A DNA stretch of 44,317 nt from Gnomoniopsis sp. IMI 355080. Its lineage: Eukaryota > Ascomycota > Sordariomycetes > Diaporthales > Gnomoniaceae. Location of the stretch: NCBI GenBank assembly GCA_027946555.1, contig JAPEVC010000275.1, forward strand, positions 1 to 44,317, given 5' to 3'. Position numbers and translations under genes: made by a program. The notes beneath the pieces are model-generated. The model made no database searches and had not been told where the DNA came from. It saw nothing but the letters and a program-made list of their open reading frames with translations. Positions 19,428 to 32,134 of the stretch are shown piece by piece (within the stretch, counting starts at the first letter, position 1; each line of letters starts with the position of its first letter).

Positions 19428-22400
19428 TCAGAGCTGACCCTGGTGACCAGTATCACCCCAATGTGCTGGGTCGAATAAATCTGAAATACTCCCACTGTGG
19501 AAGAAGTCCCAGGGCCCAAACATGTCATCACCTTGCATCTCTAGCGATCCGGCGATCTGCTCGACCATGATCGAGCTGGGGAGAGAGCCGCTATTCCACC
19601 CAGATGCCGCGCCGTTTCGTGAAAAGTCGTGACCATAAGATCCAATCATATCAGCAGCATTGGGACCAGGCACACTGTTGACTTGGTGTGTTCGTTGCTG
19701 TGAGCCGCCCTGATCCGGGAGAGTGCCGGAGGGAGAGGCAGCCGGAAGTATAGAGGTCTCGTAATTCGAATTGGGAGTGTACGGTAATGAAGGGAGAATG
19801 TTGTTGCCACTGGCGATATTTGAGAGGACTTGAAGTCGATTCTCATTTCCTGGCGTGCCTGGCCCATTGGAAGCCGAAAGTAAAGAATCAAATTGCATCG
19901 AGTTCCTTCCACCCTCGGTGGTTGTATTTTGGATGGATTGACTGATGCGGGTAGAGTCCGAGGAATCTACAGAATACCGAACAGCAGACACATTGGCTTG
20001 TGGATAGGCAGGTGAATAAGGAGCCGGGATATCCGGGCGCACAGGGTCAAACCTCCAGTTCCCAGGGGGGGTCGGCGCTGACACGGGGGCTTGAGACGCG
20101 GGTGGTGGGGGTAATTGCGCGGTCTGGGTAGATTTGGTCAGTGTGTCTTTGGCCGGTGTGTTCTGGTAGAGGAGCCCAATGCCTAGATTGGGAGAATTCG
20201 TGGTTCCGGTGAGCGACCAAGCGAGTGGTGGTACACTTGGCGGCTGTGGCGAGGAGGCATTGTCGGCCCTGTGGAATTTGGCCAAGGCAGCGGGCCGGCG
20301 CAGCAGCTTTGTGCTTGCGTACTCTTCGGCCGTGTATGTCTCGCAGTCCCAAACGCCTTTGGATCGATGATCCAATGCGTTCAATATGTACTTGACGCCA
20401 CCCCAGTATTCATGTAGTTGCTGCAGGCTTTTGTAACAACGCTGATAGTGCTTCGTTGCCTCTGCAACTAACCACGCATGCTTTTCTGGCCGTTCATTGG
20501 TATGCGTTGTCTTGCCGTTGTGGCTGTTTGAATAAGAGCTCACATTCTGTTTGTCGAGTCCTGGCGAAGGGGCTCTCGAGACAGGCTCGGAGACATTGCT
20601 AGTTGACGCGACCAGCCATGCGCAGGCAGCGATATACATTGGTTGTGATGTAAACGGGCTGCTGAGATAGCTATTGGGATCAATGAGTTCGGCAACCGCC
20701 AGTATATCCGCTATTGACCTTGCACTTCCCAAGGCAATGTCATGGCTGCCGCGAGTCAATTGGCGACGCTGATTTCCAAAGGGCGTCAGCAGGGGCTGGT
20801 GCAGAATGATGACACAGGAATGGAACCACACGCGTGAGAGGATGAACATCGTGCCCTGTCCACTCTTTACATATTTCTGGAAGAGAAGGGGGTTGAAGTC
20901 CAGCCGTGGGACTGCCGAGGAGTGCAGCCCCAGAAGTTCGCGCTCTATCTTCGCCAGGGTGGCTAACTTGTCGTCCGTCAAGTCCGTGGGCTTCTTGAGC
21001 TTGTTGATAACATCGGAAACACGTCCATAGAGCTGAATGATATGAGCAAACATAGGATACGGAGCTTCCAAGCCGGTCGACGGATCGATGTGCGGTTGGG
21101 GGATTGGAAGCTCGAACTCATCGTCCCTCAGAGTGACTGTGCGTCCTGTCCCAGTTGAAATGACACGGTCCAAGATGTACACAGCCCAAGCTGTGTCAAT
21201 GCGTTCCTGCACAATTTCTTGCTGTTCTTGCTGGTCCAACTGCTCGTCTTCCATGGCTGGCGAGCTCTCATCCTCGTCGTCCGTGGTGGGTCGATTCCAG
21301 GATCCGGTATACCAAGGGTCTTTTGCTCCCTGATACTGCACTCCTTCGTTTTTCTGAAGACCCATATCAAAAGCCATCCGAATAGCCAGACCCAAATACA
21401 TCCACAGCGCACTATCCTGGTTTGCACCGAAGCCTTCATAGGCCATCAGCAGGTACGCCTGCACAGCACCGACCGTCGGACAAGGAAATGTATCCACTGT
21501 TGCTGCTTTGGCCCTTTGGGCAAAGACGTTGCCGTACTCTGATCGTGAGCTTCCCACGGTGGCAGGCAGGCCGTCGAAATTGGCGAAGCGAGCAGCCAAA
21601 GCGCACATTGCGTCGACGAGGATGGACTCCACTTTCTTCTCTTTGACCAGACGGAGTGTCTTCTTTTCGCGTAAGAAAGGATGGATGTACTTCAGGTGCT
21701 GGAAAAACGTCTCGACCAGTTTAATGATAAGTTGAGGGACAGGTGCCTTGTCGTTCGGATCGTATGCCGGCAAGTCATCCATTGGTTCCAAGACAGTCTC
21801 AGCGTGAGACGGGCCACTGCGGAGGCTTATTAATGAAAGGGGGGATGTTGCGGACGTTGACCCTCGACTCGTGCGTCTTCGATTGTACGTCTGCACCGGA
21901 GCATTGACAACCATCTGCTTCAGCCCAGGAACAATGGCCGTGGGACCAAAGTAACGGAAATACGGCACCTTGTGCGAGTGGGGGTGGTGCTGGACTGGTG
22001 AAGGCTCGCTGGGGCTGCGGCCGTCCTCCGATATGGAAACCTTCCCATCAGTTGAAATCGGTCTCCCAGAGGTAGGTTGCGAAGTTGGCGATTCCACGTC
22101 CCAGTCATTACTTTCTTTCCTAGCTTGCGCCACGGCCGGACCGATCGTAGTGGATCTTGAATCACGCCGGTCAAAACCCGAGGATACCGGCTCGCGTTTC
22201 GGCCGTTCCTTTTGCAATTTCGAATGACGCCCTTCATCGTGGTCCAATCCATCGTCTATCTCTTCGTCTGTGGGCTCGGCGAAAGAACTACGGTGTATTG
22301 ATCGATCACTTTCGACCTTGACATGAATGTTCAGAGACTCGTGCTTCGGCTTTTCGGGAGAATGGTCTGGGTATCCGAGACATTGGTGGCCATTCTTTTC

Positions 22401-22673
22401 GCAGGTAGAGCAAGTCGGCTTCTCGCCGTCACATCGAGTTTTCCGTCTCCGACAGGTAAGGCATCTGGACAATGGTCCTGATGTCAGCATGCTCCGGGGA
22501 GATGATGCGACACCAGGTGGAATAGGGGGGGTTTGAAGAGAAGACATGCACAACTTGAGACGCGAAACTTACGCAGCATTGACGCGACGCCTCTTGGAGG
22601 GAGGTTGGCCTTGGTTGTTAACGAAGCGAATCTGTTTGGGAGGCGGCAGGGCGTCGCCGGAGAGAGTCGCCAT
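19428..22673 (-). CDS. Zn2Cys6 (GAL4-type) transcription factor with fungal_trans domain
   Basis: Two exons, 22673-22573 and 22464-19428, joined over a 108-nt intron (GTAAGT donor, CCAG acceptor), give 1045 residues. The intron falls just before the first zinc ligand. The binuclear cluster is complete: Cys35, 38, 45, 52, 55, 62 with spacing C-x2-C-x6-C-x6-C-x2-C-x6-C, preceded by a basic KRRR stretch. A PYFRYFGPTAIVPG motif (about 201-214) precedes the regulatory domain, which runs from about 274 to 700 (LVETFFQHLKYIHPF; YLGLAIRMAFDMGL). The C-terminus is Ser/Pro/Asn-rich, as in activation domains. It should be a nuclear DNA-binding regulator of CGG-type sites; the target pathway is unknown. 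ATG 22673 was preferred over 22811 because it starts a compact exon leading into the finger. Without this exon the frame at 22553 would lack the usual basic lead-in. Confidence 0.92.
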
Positions 22674-23155
22674 TGGCAGGTATGAAGCTGTCGTGCGCAA
22701 CGAAGGGATGCGATCGACAGGCCAACAAAGCAAAGCGTCCTTGTCCGCGAACGGTCTGGACCCGGTGCAGATGGAGTTGAAGCTCCAAATATCTGGAGGG
22801 CTTATTTCCAAACGCAGACGACCACAAGTAGTGCGTTGTTAATGCAGTGGGGACGTCACTCCCTGCCTGTACTCGGTGCCGGTAGATCTCCCTGTGGTGT
22901 GAATGCGGGGGTGGGGGCACGAAGGATTGTAGGACCAGCAGATCGACGGGGGCGCGGTCTGACGGGTCTGGAGCAGCCCAAGAATACAGACGGCTAGGGG
23001 TAGCTCTAGTAGTCAACAGCCAACCCGTCAGCCCAGTCCCAACCGCAGTCAACCGGAATCCTCTTGTCGTGGGGTTGCGTGGGAGCGGCTCAATATGTAT
23101 GTACCTCCCTGAGAGGGATTGGTGATGATGTTTGATAATGTTGTCGTTGTTGTTT

Positions 23156-23199
23156 TGATGATGACGATGACGACGACGACAACGACAACGACAACAACG
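23156..23199 (+). repeat. Imperfect GAT/GAC/AAC trinucleotide repeat
   Basis: A run of GATGATGAC, then GAC, then GACAAC units. It is the source of spurious Thr-rich or Val-rich open frames on both strands. Confidence 0.85.
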
Positions 23200-23695
23200 C
23201 GTTGGGGCAGACTGTCAGAGAGGACTAAAATCATGGAGCAACGGGGCTTGGGCTATCATCATTGCCATGATGCTGCCGTGATGATGTTGAGAGAGTTGCT
23301 CCAAGAGGCTTTCGAGAATAAGGAGATTCTGGAGCACCATCCGGTTAGCCGGGGAGAGAGCACACACCCAACGCACTCGAGACGCGCATCCCTAGGCTTG
23401 AGGCTTGGGGAAAAATGGGGCCGTAATTCTCCAGGTCATCCTGTTGGCATTAAAACTTTTGGAATCTGACATTGCCCAAAGTCAAATTGGATTTTGCACC
23501 TCCGAAAATGGTGTGGGTCCTGAATGAGGAAACTCCGCTCCATCAATCGCAAGACTCCGTCATCCCGGGGTCCCTTGTTGCACCCCCGGAAAATTGAATG
23601 ACTTTTGATTTTCTGGCGCGGGCCTGGCAGACACAAGGAGAAGTAAAGAAGAGAAAGAGAGAAATAAAACAGCGCATGATTACGCGAGTCTACAG

Positions 23696-23719
23696 CCCGC
23701 ACCCGCACCCGCACCCGCA
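23696..23719 (+). repeat. (CCCGCA)4 hexamer repeat
   Basis: Four tandem perfect copies of a six-base unit in noncoding DNA, about 1 kb upstream of the large Zn2Cys6 gene. Confidence 0.85.
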
Positions 23720-24991
23720 CTCGTGTCGTCCTGTCTCCCCCACAATTCGGCTGCTTCCGCTTGGGTCCCACTAAGTTGCAGGGTCTGGTCTGTGTCATGT
23801 TTGCGGGGAAGCGTCGGGACTTTGTCACTACCTCCTCCCAGCCTGGCGGGCCCTGGCAGCCTGCCTATAGACAGGTACCTAGGACGGGTACAGTTACCTT
23901 GGAATTCTTCCATACTTACCTAGTTGGTCATAGAACTTTATTACCGCAGGTTGCGTGATCAGGTTATACTAGAATTCAGAATTATATGTTCTATATTTAC
24001 GAATGTGCATAACTAGGTCTATATATATCTACACCCAAGCTGAGACCAGCTCGCAAGCAAAAAACTGATACACAAGTAATACCCGTAACACTAAAGGATC
24101 AACGGACGTCCACGACTCGCGACGATCAGTCCCATGGCATCTCTCCGGGTTATCCTTACAGACTCACATATCTGGGAGTGGTGTTTCTGTGAGAAACATA
24201 TTATCAACGTTATGCTATGAGACATCTCGTTGTCGACACATGCCAACCTTGGAAAGTCACCAGAGGCTATCGCTCGGCCAAATTGCTACCTTTTCTTATT
24301 AGAAAAGATATTTTTTTTCTTTTGTCCTATCGAGACAATGTCTTGTCACGTAAACAATCTTTGTGTGTCCATAACCTCGAGATCGAGCGGAGTGACGGCT
24401 TCCGGGTTGAGCATTGCGTGTGATTACTGTAATGTGATAGCCTGGAAGTAGACTGAGGCCGACGATGGCGGCCCATTCCCTTGTGACTGTTTCGCCCGTA
24501 GCTCGATGAGTGGTTTGAATTACTTTAGACATCTTTACCCAAGACCACGCAGAATCGACAGCACTCTCGAGAACCTTGCAACTTTAGCTGTTTGATAATC
24601 ATTTACAGCATCCTATGCCTCTGCGGGTCCATGTTCTACACGAGAAAGAGGATATGGCCTCCCTTCCAAACCACAGGATGGTCGGGATTGAAAGGCTATA
24701 AGAAAGGAACCAAGATTCATGAACGGTGTTAGACTTAAAAGGTATTACTTCGGAGTCGTCTTGTGTCAAAGCCCACCCATCACGCAAAGTCTTGAGCCAG
24801 AGCCTGTTCGCAGCTACTGAACTTTTGATACAGCAGGTAACATGCGTATGTAACTAAAGCTGGACCATATGACAGTTCGAAGTCGTGACAGCTCCGAACC
24901 CATCTGGGGCCGGAGGCCATACTACAACCAAGTGCAAAAGACGCACAGACTGTCGAGTCCGCTCAGATTTCCCAAACACACCAAACCCTTC

Positions 24992-27376
24992 TCATCCAAA
25001 GACGATGCTAATCCCCATCTGCTCACTGACCTTCCTCCACAAGTGCGGCGTTGACACATCCATCGTCAAGAACCCACTGACATGAGCTGACATATCTGGC
25101 AGCCCACCACCACCACCAGCCCGCTGCTGTTGTTGTTGTTCCTCCTCCTCCATGAGATCCGCCAACCGCCATACCTCCTGCACAATATCCCACGCCCACT
25201 TAATATTGATCATCCCTTGCCTCTTCTCCACCAGCTGGAACGCATCCGTCGCCAGCTGCCTGTCCGCCTTCGTGACGGCCTCGCACGAGGCCACAAACAA
25301 AGGCCAGAGCAGCGCACCCATGGGCCCCGCATGGGAACATGTCTGTAAGCAGTGCCAGAGGGCCGTATGCGCGTGGGTCTGCACCTGTGGGTGCGTTCGC
25401 GGATACCCATAGATCGAGTGGTACAGGTATACGAAGCAGCTGTGCCGGTAGGCCATGGCGTTGTTGAAAATCGAATGGAGCCGCGACTTCTCGGCCGTCT
25501 CGCTGTCGTGCTTCTTCTCCTCCGTCTCCGGGGAGGGTGCATCTTCCGGGTTGAAATCGGCCGGGAGGATCGGTTGCCACATCTCCAGCTCCCGTTCGAT
25601 GGCGCGTGAATTTGTTTCGAATTCCGTCTTGAGGACGGCCTTCATGGACGAGGCCTGGCCGCTGTGGTAGGCTGCTTCTAGATCGCTCTTGTCGGAGGAG
25701 AGCTTCGACAGGCGGTGGATGATTGGCCAGAGGGTCGTGGACATGCCTAGTAACGTATCGACAGAACTAAGGCGGGAATGCACGGGGGATCCACCGGTGG
25801 GAGGCAGTGGCTGTACTGAACTTCGCCCTGGTGCTTGGGATAGTGGTGCTTTACCGAACGAGAGCGCTGCAATGACATCGTAAAATCTGAAGGCCTGTAG
25901 ATTTGTCAGTAACCACCGATCACAGAGTTCACAACCATGACTGTTGAGGTGGACGTACCCGTTCTAGAAACATGCCTGTGGGATCTGTGGCTGCTGGAAA
26001 CGAGTTTATAATGGTCATGGCGCCTCTCAGATGCCCATCCACCAAATTTGAATGTCCCTTTTGAACCAACTGCTTGCCAGTTAGTTACCTTCTTGCAAAT
26101 TTTAGGAGGAGTCCGTTGGACAAATTACATACTACTTCATAATACACCAAAAGCATGATGGCAGCCAGAAGCTCATTCTTATCAGCCGTCTTGCCCTTGT
26201 GATTAATCATACTAGCCAGACCCTGGATAGCTTCATTGTGGAAATGTAGCGACTGTTCCTTATTGTTGACGCCCCTATACTCGAGATGCGCACTGGCGAG
26301 GGCGTAGATGGCATTTTCGACAGGCCGACTCTTGTAAGTCAGCGGCAGCACGAGGTCCGTAAAAGGATTGCCAGACTCTTCCCGAAAGACAATCAAATGA
26401 CTGAGCTGGTCGCAAAAGTGCGCAACGAGTGCTCGTCGGTTCTTTTGCCCTGAAAACTCGGAAAAGGCAGGCATGTGAAATCCGAGCAGCGGAGATGCCA
26501 CCGGACACGGTGCGATCATGGCGAGCTCCGGAGGCCTCGAGATATGTGTGACGGCCTGACTGCTGGTACTGGCCACGGTGCTAGTATCCGGGCAGCCTTC
26601 TTCGTCGTCGTCGTCATCGTTAAAGGTAACAGCCAGGTCGTGGTCGTTGATAACGGAGGGCGACATGGTGTGGTGGCTTAAATTCGAGGTTGAAGGCGTC
26701 AGGGCTGTGCTAAAGGAGTCATTTGATAAGGGGCTGAACAACGGCAGCTCACTGCTGGCGTCGCCGTGATGGCGGAACCAGTCATGGCAATCACTGCCAA
26801 TGCTTGCTTGTGACCAACGCCGATCTGACAAAAGAGACGGTCTCCGGTCAAATAATCCGGTGATTCTTGATGATGTATTTGAAGTTGTCGAAACCCTTTT
26901 CCTTCGTTGACGTGGCCGCACTTCCTCATATGAGCACTCCATGCCGCGCTCGGTGCACCGCGAGCAGGATGGTCTAGTCTCATCACATTTTTTCTTCTGT
27001 GAATATGTTGTAAGAAATGGGCACCAGTTCAGGTTTTCTTTGTAAGAGAGGATAAACAAACCTTTTCCTTACTGAAAAGTTCAAAGTAACGTCGGTCCAG
27101 ATTAGCCAGGGTAAACTCAAGTGGTGTCGTGGGAACATGTAGATCACCTACCAAAATGTACAACCTGCAGCAAGTGCGATATTGGGTCAGCTGCGTTATG
27201 TCTCGCATGTAATATAGAAGTGCAAGGACCGTTGGGGAAATAGAAACTTCAACAAGTGTATAAAGGTCAAAGTTGAGGCTCTTGCGGGAAGGGAATGTAG
27301 ACGTACCAGCCCTCGAACGTCTTTTTGGGACTTTTGGCGGCGCCACCTTGGTATACAATAACATCCTCTCGTTCAT
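24992..27376 (-). CDS. Zn2Cys6 transcription factor, zinc cluster split over four exons
   Basis: Six exons are inferred: 27376-27307, 27164-27152 (13 nt), 27071-27062 (10 nt), 26996-26133, 26069-25959 and 25894-24992, total 656 residues. All junctions are GT-AG. Splicing the two microexons yields a perfect cluster GCTFCKEKKKKCDETRPSC-SRC-x6-C: Cys25, 28, 35, 42, 45, 52 with spacing 2-6-6-2-6, a very common form in this family. Without them two zinc ligands are missing. Beyond the finger are a Ser/Thr-rich linker with an Asp/Glu run, then an alpha-helical regulatory domain of the Fungal_trans_2 type (about 230-600; HFCDQLSHLIVF, FLERAFRFYDVIAALSFG, HALW-type tract). A Gln/Gly-rich loop is near the end. 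It should be a nuclear regulator; its targets are unknown. Confidence 0.9.
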
Positions 27377-28867
27377 GTTGTGTGATTTGTGAGATGGACC
27401 GTCGGCTCCTTCGTTTTTGCCTTAGCAGATCTCCACCTCGACATGGAGGAGCACTCTGGTAGTCGTCAGAAGGCACCTAAAGAAGATTGGATACCTTCTG
27501 TCTCTCTCCTTTTTTTTTCTTTCTCGCATCAAAGGCACACGTCAACACTCGAGCGGCGCGTGGTTGTCCTCTAACAATGCGGGGAAACCTTTTTTTGGAG
27601 CTCAGGGGTCCTCTATTTGGGGTCGTGTGACAGGTGTGAAGTGGAGAATCTGGGGAATCGAGACCCGGAATTCCGGAAGACTGTTGGTATCGTGATCTTT
27701 GGTTGATGCGTCTCTCAGGGCTCTTATAATGTCATTTAGTAAAGGGAGGAAGAGCGTCTTGTAAAAGCAAGGCAGACAAAAGCCAAATGGATACAATCGG
27801 ATCGTGCCCGTTACGGCGGTGACGGAATTGAAAGACGATAACCTTAAAGAAAACAAGCGGCCCTGCACGCACAAGCGTAAGATGAGGCTTTCAAGGGCAA
27901 TTTTTTGTTCTTAGCGTCCACCAACAGGGCCTCTTTAGCACGCTTTGGGGAGGCGTTGTTGTCATTGAAACCCTTCGGTTGAAGGCCTGTAAGTTGTCGG
28001 TAAGTCCGCACAGCCAGCGAGCCAGCGAGCTTGCTCTGACGCCGTCGACGCCGCTTATTACGGGCTAACTCACCTGACCTGGCCAGGCATGACTTATGCC
28101 GACCCCAAATTTTTTTAAGTCCGTCCGAAGTCAAAGCAGGCCCTTGCAGCAATCCGCTTCCTTAGGCCAACTCTAGTCGATCCCATTGCCTCGGTCCCTG
28201 GCAGGCTTGGTAGGCGATGTTACCCTTCCGGTGGTCTACTTTTCTAGTACACGAACACGAGACGCAACACGGGCTGCCCTCCATGTAAAACCACCGTCTA
28301 GAGACCGGGACGTAAGGTCATCGTCATAGCAGAATGCCTTATCACTGCCCACATGGCAATGGATTGGTGACTGTGCACCATAGACTAATCACCGCCCTTT
28401 ACAGAGTGGCTGAAAGTGAGAGTGTTCGCTTTCGTACATGGCCGCGATGGAACCTAACCTAGGCCCGCGTCTGGCCTGAGGCAAATCCGACCTATTCCGT
28501 CTAGAACAGTGAACACCACAAGAAACCCTTGCTTCAATGCATCCATAAAACCTTCAGCGGCCCGACGAAATAGCTAACAGCCCTACGGAACTCGTAGAGA
28601 AGCTCGTACATACGCAGTAAGTATTCAATTGGTCTACAATTATCAGCACGGAACGTCTTAGTCCATCCATACAGGGATCTTGCAACAATCTCGCACTTAG
28701 TACTCTATGGAGAGTGGAGAGCCGCTCCGCCACATGTGGGGACGGACTTGATGACTAGGGCCGCGGTTGGCCCGGCATGCTGGGCCCCCGCCCGTCTGCC
28801 ACCCACATTTGAGTCATTATAATCTCGCTTTCCACTGCCGTTTCAACAACAACAGCCCAGTTAAATC
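27377..28867. other. Intergenic region upstream of the second Zn2Cys6 gene
   Basis: The stretch runs from the regulator's start codon to the tRNA gene. An ATG at 27476 opens a 69-codon frame out of phase with the regulator and overlapping its start in genomic DNA, a possible uORF. Other frames lack support. Nothing else was recognised. Confidence 0.55.
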
Positions 28868-28965
28868 GGCGTGGTGGCGGAGTGGTCTATCGCGTAAGAC
28901 TCGAATCTCTGTATTCTCGATATCTTATCTCTTCGGAGGCGTCAGTTCAAATCTGGCCCACGTCG
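28868..28965 (+). tRNA. tRNA-Ser(CGA) with 16-nt intron
   Basis: A full class II cloverleaf folds by eye. The acceptor GGCGTGG pairs with CCACGTC (28958-28964) with one G-U pair, and G28965 is the discriminator. The D arm is GCG/CGC closed. The anticodon stem TAAGA (28895-28899) pairs with TCTTA (28923-28927), and the loop has CGA at 28902-28904. An intron (28906-28921) sits at the canonical position after base 37. A variable arm with CTC-TTCG-GAG follows, then the T arm GTCAG-TTCAAAT-CTGGC. The A-box and B-box promoters are intact. CGA reads UCG serine codons. Confidence 0.93.
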
Positions 28966-28971
28966 TTTCTC

Positions 28972-28976
28972 TTTTT
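28972..28976 (+). terminator. RNA polymerase III terminator
   Basis: A run of five T starts seven bases after the tRNA discriminator base, the expected Pol III stop. A second, nine-T run begins at 28980. Confidence 0.75.
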
Positions 28977-31900
28977 GGGTTTTTTTTTGGTTCTTGTTTC
29001 CTTTTACGCCTTCGCTATTCTTGGATCAGCTTTAAACTTCTGTCTCTTCTCCGTTCGAACCTTTTTATCTCCTACAAAATGGCCCTGCTCCAGCAACTTC
29101 AGATATGCAAAACCTTCGCAAAGGGCCTGCTTGGATATCGGATCCCTCGGTCGAAGTCTGCGATATCAATCGATGGCCGCGAGTCGCGAAGTGGCACTGA
29201 CAAGTGAACTTTGTGCATAGGCCTCGGTACGTAGGTGGACACATGACATTGTCTTATAAAAAATATTGGCGCGCGTTTTGCATAGCGATATGTCGCTAAC
29301 TAGGGACTATAGCTGAGGTATTGGCAACTTCTCATGCTATGTGCACTCCAGAAACCAGCATTTCCAGATTGGATGTCTGCAACTTTCTGGGCTACAATTC
29401 GAGCCACGCGTGTTGTAGAAACGTTACACCTGGGCAATTCACAACGCCTCCCTTAACAGGCAATGAGTGGTCTTAACACAAGCTCGGACACAATATGCCG
29501 ATCAAGGCTGACAAGACTACCAAAATGCCAAAACCTTGCAAACGTTAAGTTATTCTTAGTCGTGCGTCCATTATTGTTCTGCCATTCTTTCTAGGCTCCG
29601 CTTTTACGAGAAAGGGGATGGACGAGCGCGCCCGCTGGGTGGTGCCCAGGCGGCGACCCTAGGCATGCTTTTGGGCAGGTATTCAGCCCTGGACTGCTTG
29701 GCGCGAAGAGAAAAAAAAACCCCCGAGACAAGTAAAGCGTGCCCCTGGCGATCAAAGTTGATGGAGTGTAGCCGTGTCATCGTATGATGAAGATCTCCCC
29801 TTTTGTCCTGCAGATTGTGTATGGTCCAGCCTTCAAGTTGGCAGGCTTTTCCCGAAGCATCAGACAGCTAGGCTTGGCGTTTTGTTTCACATTAGTTATT
29901 CAGTAGACATAGCCTGCCTTATCAGGCTTTGTAGAGCTTCCAATTGCTGGCCTTTGTCGATGCACCAGTGTCCCGTAAATCTTAGGCAGCCTTACCAGGC
30001 TTGCTGGTCTATCACGAGCAGCCCCTTCTGGTCTTTCGCGATGCCAGTATGGAGTCGGGAACAGGCCCATCGGATTCGGTGGCTGGCAGGTGCCCGGTAA
30101 GCCGTCCCCATACCTCAGTCATGATTCTCGAGTGTCCTCAAGTTTCCGAAAATCGATATATCAGATTGTCCTTCTTGAGGTTGACCAAGGTCACCTGTAA
30201 CCTCAGCAGCATACTTATAAGTACCTGGTAGAGAGGACCTATTTTCATCACGAATCATCAAAAATCAAAGTGCTGATCTTTTCTCGATGTTCATTTCCCA
30301 GTTAACACAATTGTGCCAGCTGGGAAGGACGGAGTCACGGCGCTCCTTCGGATGGCAATCCTTTGATCGTTGACTTGGCAGCGTCTCTTACGGAGTGGGT
30401 CTTGGAACGAAATTTGCATCGCACATCCGGGGGCATTGGGCTAGTCAAAACCTCCGAGGTGTATCACAGGCTTGACGAGCGGCGAGACAGGAGGGCACTG
30501 CCGAGGCTCTAGAGTCTTTCCAGAGTATTTCGATGCAGGTACGCAGAAGAGGACCCTTTCCGTGGTGCCCCAGTGCATTGTTGAAAGAATGAGGATTCCA
30601 ACAAAGTGTGTGCTAGAATTCAGACGGATTATAATTTAACCATGCAAACAACGACGATGATGGCAAGCTTCTTGCTGTCTAAATGGTACATTATTCCGCT
30701 GCGATGGACGGTCGAACACCTGCCACGAGCTGACTCGGGACTGCCTTAGTAGATGCAAGGCGCGAGCCATGGTTTGGTATTTCGTATAAGAGATCGGCTA
30801 TTGAGGCCATCCACCTCACTGCCTCTCTTCTCGGTACTCATGGGTCTGTCTTGTCTGTCTCTGTTGCCTTGTGCTTATCACTCGATCGCTGCCGCTAGGG
30901 GCACTAATGGGAATCACTCGGCTGTGTTCAAATGTTGTAAAATTGACTTGCACCTCGTCACTTCTTCTATTTGGGTATTTCTTATGGATTCGAAATATAT
31001 TGTCTTCCGAGGCGCTTATCAGAACCAATTCTCATCAAACAAACGGATTTCGACGTATTTTATTATTGTTTGTGCCCAAATTTCTTATGATGAATTTCTC
31101 ACCTGTCTGGTGTTTGAACCTCAATGCAAGCCTAGAAAAAGTGTATCTGGCCATCAGGGCCTCGTATAAACACGCAGTATGTATACTAAAATGCGACTGG
31201 TGTCTCGCCAATCTGCCACGGTCCTCAAGAGTTCATTATGAGGTACGTTAATTAGGCCTCACGCTGACAGTACGTACTTGTAACCAGCTATACCTGTAAT
31301 AATACTTTGTACACCACTGATTCTCCCGATTTACATATAATCATCAAGAACGAGCGTTCCACATGCCAATAACCCCTATGATCAGGTAGAGAGCCACTCA
31401 ACCCAACACAAAGCATGAATGCCAAGTCTCAAAACCAGTGGTACACAAGAGCCGCCGGGAAGGCCAAGACACTTGAGGCCTTCGAGAACTGACAAAAGTG
31501 TCTTCAAAATAGAAATAGGCGCTAAATACACAAACATGTGCTTTCGTGAATCCTCTTCGGGTTCGATTGTATGTCCGTTTTGTAATACTCGGATCTAGTA
31601 CCGAGCGTCAAAGTTGACATAGGGCGCCGTGACCCACTCCAGCCCCAGATACACAAGGATTCTCGCGCCTGTTATGACGATTGTTTTGGAAAATGCCGAG
31701 AATTAAACATATATTATGAAACACCTTCACATCTGCGCCGCAACTGTATAGCAGTATGCAAGCGGGAACTCGTTGGTAATGTTTAATGAACCACCCACTT
31801 GGCGCCTCTTGGCCACTTTGGGATTCTGAATCAATTCACATAGTAGCCAATCCAGCCAACACTCCTTCCATGGTCATAAGCCCTTAGCAAAGTTTTGTTT

Positions 31901-31990
31901 GACTCAGTAACTAACCAGTATGCCAAATATAGCTTTCTGACTTTTGAATCTCATGATATCTGTGTATAACATCAGTTGGCATCTTATAAC

Positions 31991-31998
31991 TATATAAG
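31991..31998 (+). promoter_or_regulatory. TATA box of the secreted-protein gene
   Basis: TATATAAG lies 137-144 bp upstream of the ATG at 32135, a usual distance in filamentous fungi, and is the best TATA match in this stretch. The role is inferred from position and sequence. Confidence 0.5.
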
Positions 31999-32134
31999 AA
32001 GTCTTCCGCAATGGCCAGATTGATTCCATTCAACAAGAAGCAATCAGGAATCAGCAATACACTCTTATACCCCATCTCTCCATATATTTATTTCACTTAG
32101 TCGGCTTTGATAGTCCGTCCGTCCAAGATCAATC

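Larger units (their letters stand above)
22674..24991. other. Intergenic region with simple repeats
   Basis: About 2.3 kb without a supported gene. It contains the promoter of the large Zn2Cys6 gene on its left and the 3' UTR of the second regulator on its right. Simple repeats are at 23156-23199 and 23696-23719. An overlapping palindromic motif, AGGTACCTAGG, is at 23873-23883. Confidence 0.6.
28966..32134. other. Gene-poor region between tRNA and secreted-protein gene
   Basis: About 3.2 kb with no convincing gene. Open frames at 29774-30100 and 30753-31251 have no domain, no coherent signal peptide and no splice partners. The base composition looks ordinary and no terminal repeats or transposase motifs were recognised. 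The right end carries the TATA element of the next gene. Confidence 0.55.

Noticed and set aside
23049..23469. Poly-Thr and poly-Val open frames
   Set aside because: Direct translation products of the GAC/AAC trinucleotide repeat.
30753..31251. Overlapping 126- and 138-codon frames in the gene-poor region
   Set aside because: No domain, no splice partners, and two competing frames over the same DNA; consistent with chance.
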